DNA from: JACRBK01 sp964427955
GTDB lineage: Bacteria > Chloroflexota > Anaerolineae > Aggregatilineales > Aggregatilineaceae
NCBI GenBank assembly: GCA_964427955.1
Contig: CAYRWY010000090.1
Location: 1 to 16,413, forward strand
DNA: 16,413 nt
Direction of reading: 5' to 3'
The notes under the pieces are model-generated. The model saw nothing but the letters and a program-made list of their open reading frames with translations, made no database searches and was not told where the DNA came from. The translations under genes were made by a program, and so were the position numbers. Position 1 is the first letter of the stretch; each line of letters starts with the position of its first letter. Shown here piece after piece: positions 13,536 through 16,413 of the stretch.

Positions 13536-14678
13536 ATGCCCATCCCACTGTTGTCAAACAGCCTGTTCCGCGGCGCGAGCCTGATCGCACGCCTGGCGGT
13601 GATCTGGCTGCTGCTGCGCGGCCTGACCCCGGCAGCCCCGCGCGTGACGCTGGGCCTGCCCCAGACGGTCGAAACGCTGCACCCGGCAGTGTGCGTGCAC
13701 ACCCGGTTGACGGATGAGGTCGAAGAGTGGAAAATCCAGCGCAATATGATCATGGTGCGCGAGATGGGAGCCTCGACCATCGTCGAGTTTTTCCCGTGGG
13801 ACTATGCCGAACACGACCGGGGGACCTACGATTGGCTGCGCTTCGACCGCATCGTGCAGCACGCCCACAACCAGGGCCTGACCGTCATCGCGCGGTTGGG
13901 CCGGGTGCCCGAATGGGCGCGACCTCCCGTGCAGGAAAAAGTGACGACCTTCAACTACCTGCCCTACGACGAATTCGACCGCTTCGCCGCCTTCGTCGAA
14001 GCCTTCGTCGGGCGCTACCGCGACGAGGTGGGCGCGGTCATCATCTGGAACGAGCCTAATCTCAGCTTTGAATGGGGCGACCGCACCGTAGACCCGGCGG
14101 CGTACACCGAACTGCTGCGCGTCTCCTACGCCGCCGCCCACCGCGCCAACCCGGACATCATCGTCATGGGCGGCGCGCTGGCCCCCACCAACGAGCCGGA
14201 AGGCAGCAGCAGTATGAACGATCTGCGCTATTTGGAGCGGCTGTACGACGCGGGCGCCGCGCCGTACTTCGACGCCCTGGCGGCGCACACCTACGGCTTC
14301 CAGAATCCGCCCCAGGCCGATCCCGCGCCGGACGTGATCAGCTTCCGCCGCGTGGAACTGCTGCGCGAGATCATGGTCCGCTACGGGGACGCCGACAAGC
14401 CGGTCTACATCACCGAGAGCGGGTGGAACGACGATCCGCGCTGGGCAAATGCCGTCCGGCCCGGCCAACGCATCACCTACACCCTGGACGCGTTCGCCCT
14501 GGTCGAGTCCTGGCCGTGGGCCAAAACGCTGTGCCTGTGGGACTTCCGGCTGCCGGTGGATCGCCACAACCGGCGGGACGCCTACTACGCGCTGGTAACG
14601 TCCGATTTCGTGCGCAAACCCATCTACGACGCGATCCAGGCGTATGCGCGCGGCTGGCCGAATCCCTATTCACCATGA
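13536..14678 (+). CDS. Membrane-anchored clan GH-A glycosidase-like protein (GH39/GH5-like, PslG-type)
   Basis: The 380-residue protein has a hydrophobic N-terminal segment (about 13-30) that acts as a signal peptide or anchor, followed by a TIM-barrel domain. The retaining-glycosidase pair is present: acid/base Glu173 in IIWNEPN and nucleophile Glu294 in YITESGW. Supporting motifs include the W(D)Y region GTYDWLRFDRIV after strand 2, HTYGF and CLWDFRLP. The overall pattern resembles GH39-type enzymes such as PslG, which cut exopolysaccharide at the envelope. It may cleave a polysaccharide in the cell wall or capsule; substrate is unknown. The ATG at 13536 has no clear ribosome site, so initiation may rely on read-through from the small membrane-protein cassette 48 bases upstream. 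The stop overlaps the next start (ATGA). Confidence 0.88.
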   Translation: MPIPLLSNSLFRGASLIARLAVIWLLLRGLTPAAPRVTLGLPQTVETLHPAVCVHTRLTDEVEEWKIQRNMIMVREMGASTIVEFFPWDYAEHDRGTYDWLRFDRIVQHAHNQGLTVIARLGRVPEWARPPVQEKVTTFNYLPYDEFDRFAAFVEAFVGRYRDEVGAVIIWNEPNLSFEWGDRTVDPAAYTELLRVSYAAAHRANPDIIVMGGALAPTNEPEGSSSMNDLRYLERLYDAGAAPYFDALAAHTYGFQNPPQADPAPDVISFRRVELLREIMVRYGDADKPVYITESGWNDDPRWANAVRPGQRITYTLDAFALVESWPWAKTLCLWDFRLPVDRHNRRDAYYALVTSDFVRKPIYDAIQAYARGWPNPYSP

Positions 14679-15529
14679 CGACTCCGATCTCATTCCCTCG
14701 CCGCGCCGGATTATGGCTGCGCTGGGCCGGGCAGCATCCGCTGATCATGATCCGGATTACGCTGGTCATCACCATCCTGGCCGGGTCGATCTGGGGTTAC
14801 TGGCTGTGGACTCGCCCCGGCGGCATTCTCGGCCCGCAAGACCTGACGTGGCGGCGCGTCCAGATCAACCGCGATCTATGGGTCGCCATCGATCCCAGCT
14901 ACCCCCCGTTTGCCGAATGGACGCCGGAGGAGATCGTCGGATTGGAGCCGGACCTGGCGCGCGAGATCGGGCGGCGGTTGGGCGTCGAGACCCACATTTT
15001 GATCATGGGTTACGACAGCCTGTACGATTCCCTGTATACCGGCTCGGTGGACATGGTGATTGCCGGGCTGCACGTGGACACCAGCCAGACGGAATGGGTA
15101 CACTACACGCGGCCCTATTACGACGCCGGACAGGTGCTCGTCTCGCCTGCCGATCATCCCATCCAGCGGATGAAGGAGATGGAGGGGCTTACCCTCGCGG
15201 TAGAGTTGGCCTCCGCCGGAGAACTGACGGCGCGCCAATGGGAGCGGCGGCTGCACGCGCTGACCATCACGCGCGCCCTGCTCCCGGACGACGCCATGCA
15301 GGCGGTGTTGGCGGATCAGGCGGACGCGGCCCTGGTCGATACGGTCAGCGCGCGGCTGTTCCTCAAGGAACACACCGGGCTGATCATGGCGGAAAAAACC
15401 ACCGCCGCCGACCAGTACGTGGTGGTCATGCGGAAAGCTAGTTATCGCCTGACCAAGGCGGTGGATCGCATTATGGCGGAGATGGCCGCCGATGGCACCC
15501 TGGACGCCATCGTGGCCCGTTGGTTATGA
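14675..15529 (+). CDS. Membrane-anchored family 3 solute-binding-like protein
   Basis: The 284-residue protein has a cytoplasmic basic N-terminus, one membrane segment (about 24-46, IMIRITLVITILAG followed by SIWGYWLW) and an extracytoplasmic type II periplasmic-binding fold. Family motifs are LWVAIDPSYPPFAEW (68-82), GLEPDLAREIGRRLGV, YDSLYTGSVDMVIAGL and YTRPYYDAGQVLVS. These proteins bind amino acids or similar polar solutes, either for ABC uptake or as sensor domains. The Arg that grips the ligand carboxylate in the usual TPER motif is missing (TSQTEW), so the ligand may differ. No permease or ATPase gene lies within the window. Translation is coupled (ATGA) to the glycosidase gene, which may mean it senses or binds a product of that enzyme. 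Confidence 0.88.
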   Translation: MTTPISFPRRAGLWLRWAGQHPLIMIRITLVITILAGSIWGYWLWTRPGGILGPQDLTWRRVQINRDLWVAIDPSYPPFAEWTPEEIVGLEPDLAREIGRRLGVETHILIMGYDSLYDSLYTGSVDMVIAGLHVDTSQTEWVHYTRPYYDAGQVLVSPADHPIQRMKEMEGLTLAVELASAGELTARQWERRLHALTITRALLPDDAMQAVLADQADAALVDTVSARLFLKEHTGLIMAEKTTAADQYVVVMRKASYRLTKAVDRIMAEMAADGTLDAIVARWL

Positions 15530-15542
15530 ATCAGGAGAAGCT

Positions 15543-15905
15543 ATGCACATCAAGAACGCGCGCTCGATAACGGGGTTCCCTAGCGAACACGGCGAAGTGG
15601 TTTACGAAATGATCGGCAATGCCGCCGGAGGCAGTCAGGCGCACAGCCTAGCCCAGATCGTGATCCCGCCCAGTAAAGCCTCCCGCAGGCATTACCATCC
15701 CGTCGCGGAAGAGAGCTACTACATTTTGTCCGGTACGGCGCGGATGGAACTCGACGGCGAGGTCATGATCTTGCAGCCGGGCGACAGCGTCATGATCCCC
15801 CCGCCCCAGGTGCACCAGATTTCCAACGCCGGTGACACGGACGTGGTGCTGCTGGCGATCTGCGTTCCGGCCTGGACGCCGGACAACAGCGTCTACCTGG
15901 ATTGA
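15543..15905 (+). CDS. Small cupin-domain protein
   Basis: The 120-residue product is a single-domain cupin. The first cupin motif supplies metal ligands His50, His52 and Glu57 (HYHPVAEESYYILSG), and the second supplies His91 (PGDSVMIPPPQVHQISN). A divalent metal is therefore expected. Small cupins act as mannose-6-phosphate isomerase-like, dioxygenase-like or sugar-binding proteins, and the sequence does not decide which. An in-frame upstream start at 15492 would overlap the preceding gene. The ATG at 15543 is preferred because AGGAG (15533-15537) lies 5 bases before it. It follows the binding-protein gene after 13 bases and ends just before a terminator that points the other way. Confidence 0.9.
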   Translation: MHIKNARSITGFPSEHGEVVYEMIGNAAGGSQAHSLAQIVIPPSKASRRHYHPVAEESYYILSGTARMELDGEVMILQPGDSVMIPPPQVHQISNAGDTDVVLLAICVPAWTPDNSVYLD

Positions 15906-15910
15906 TCCCG

Positions 15911-15945
15911 AAAAAAAAGCCGCCCTGTCGCGTTCAGGACGGCTT
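15911..15945 (-). terminator. Intrinsic terminator for the minus-strand membrane-protein gene
   Basis: On the minus strand AAGCCGTCCTG (15945-15935) pairs with CAGGGCGGCTT (15927-15917) with one mismatch and a 7-base loop, followed by a run of T residues (15918-15911). It lies 17 bases after the stop at 15963. The stem may also limit read-through from the cupin gene on the plus strand, but no T-run follows it there. Confidence 0.85.
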
Positions 15946-15962
15946 CGCGATACTTTCCCCGG

Positions 15963-16413
15963 TTAACTGCCATTGCCTTTGTTGAACCGCTTCAGCAGAT
16001 CGTTCAACTGGCGGAGCACGCTGCTCTGATTCATGCCTGCCACCACGCACAGCAGGTAGGTGATGGCGTTTTCGGCATCGTTGGCGGTGCCGCTGAGCAG
16101 GTCGTCGTTGGCAATCGACGCCAGCAGGAACATCAGCAGCCCCATCACGGCCCCCAACAGCGGGTTGAATAGATACCAACTGATGTGGAGCGGATCGAAG
16201 TCGCGCAGCCGCGTGGTATGGCGCTCCAGGGTAATGTAGCCGGAAAGCAGAGATCCGCCCACGCCCAGCAGCATAGGGTAATAGAGCGCCGCCGCGACGC
16301 CGACGCCCACCGCGTCGGTCACGCCAGTGAACAATGCTTTGAGCAGGAACAGCACGACCAGCGCAATGCCCCACCCGATATAGTAGTTGAGCAGCAGCGG
16401 ACGGTAGCGCCGG
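15963..16413 (-). CDS. Multi-pass membrane protein, unknown family (start outside window)
   Basis: The frame is open through the right edge, so the N-terminus is missing; about 149 residues are seen, beginning RRYRPLLLNYYIGW. I do not recognise the family. Hydrophobic segments include YYIGWGIALVVLFLLKALF near the edge, VGVAAALYYPMLLGVGG, and WYLFNPLLGAVMGLLMFLL, with a weaker one at ITYLLCVVAGMNQ. A charged loop (LERHTTRLRDFDPLH) separates the second and third. The protein ends in a short amphipathic basic helix (LRQLNDLLKRFNKGNGS). A GTG at 16355 could serve as a start, but the same frame continues upstream with membrane-like sequence, so this is treated as a fragment. The gene ends at a good terminator. 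Confidence 0.78.
   Translation of the reverse strand, partial: RRYRPLLLNYYIGWGIALVVLFLLKALFTGVTDAVGVGVAAALYYPMLLGVGGSLLSGYITLERHTTRLRDFDPLHISWYLFNPLLGAVMGLLMFLLASIANDDLLSGTANDAENAITYLLCVVAGMNQSSVLRQLNDLLKRFNKGNGS

Noticed and set aside
13554..14567. Minus-strand open frame of 337 codons opposite the glycosidase
   Set aside because: It is rich in Gly, Ala, His and Val with no recognisable domain, while the plus strand has both catalytic Glu motifs of a glycosidase.
14072..14674. Upstream in-frame extension of the solute-binding protein
   Set aside because: It would overlap the glycosidase gene by about 600 bases. The ATG at 14675 gives a clean basic N-terminus and membrane anchor and the usual ATGA overlap.
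15934..16374. Alternative minus-strand frame overlapping the last membrane protein
   Set aside because: It runs into the terminator stem and is Arg/Ala/Gly-rich without membrane segments. The neighbouring frame, with clear hydrophobic helices and a stop just before the terminator, is preferred.

Overview
The window is G+C-rich, tightly packed bacterial DNA carrying about 17 protein genes, two of them cut by the window edges. I see no RNA genes, insertion sequences, prophage genes or CRISPR arrays. The best guess for the host is a member of the Chloroflexota, probably Anaerolineae-like. The reasons are a lipoprotein with a long Thr-Pro linker of the kind common in that phylum, a class III-type PPK2, several short orphan membrane proteins, and house-keeping genes mixed with unrelated small operons. 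This is inference from style, not a phylogenetic placement.

Layout, left to right. (1) 1-1948, plus strand: the end of a SAM hydrolase (DUF62 family) followed by murA, whose active-site Cys is replaced by Asp. (2) 1958-4320, minus strand: a malic enzyme translationally coupled (ATGA) to a thioredoxin-reductase-like flavoprotein that has lost both redox cysteines and has degenerate NADPH motifs. (3) 4451-5676, minus strand: a long soluble coiled-coil protein with its own extended -10 promoter and a clear intrinsic terminator. It is divergent from (4). (4) 5789-8955, plus strand: two GT4-type glycosyltransferases and a polyphosphate kinase 2, the last coupled to the second glycosyltransferase. 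(5) 8959-10656, minus strand: an RqcH/NEMF-type ribosome quality-control protein. (6) 10760-12464, plus strand: a YjjX-type inosine/xanthosine triphosphatase overlapping a lipoprotein with two similar Cys-hairpin domains joined by a Thr-Pro linker. (7) 12546-13487: a three-gene cassette of small membrane proteins, two of which are evident paralogues. (8) 13536-15905: a membrane-anchored clan GH-A glycosidase-like protein, a membrane-anchored family 3 solute-binding-like protein with no permease nearby, and a small cupin. (9) 15911-16413, minus strand: an intrinsic terminator and the C-terminal part of a multi-pass membrane protein.

Much of the content concerns the cell envelope: MurA, two glycosyltransferases, a lipoprotein, a membrane-tethered glycosidase and binding protein, and small membrane proteins. 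The rest is nucleotide, energy and redox metabolism (PPK2, YjjX, malic enzyme, SAM hydrolase) plus ribosome rescue. Promoters that can be read repeatedly use an extended -10 (TGnTAnAAT) with a weak -35. One glycosyltransferase gene appears to be transcribed as a leaderless mRNA. I found no single obviously new defence or mobile system. The strongest leads are the inactivated-looking flavoprotein coupled to malic enzyme, the duplicated Cys-hairpin lipoprotein, and the paired small membrane proteins with opposite predicted orientation.
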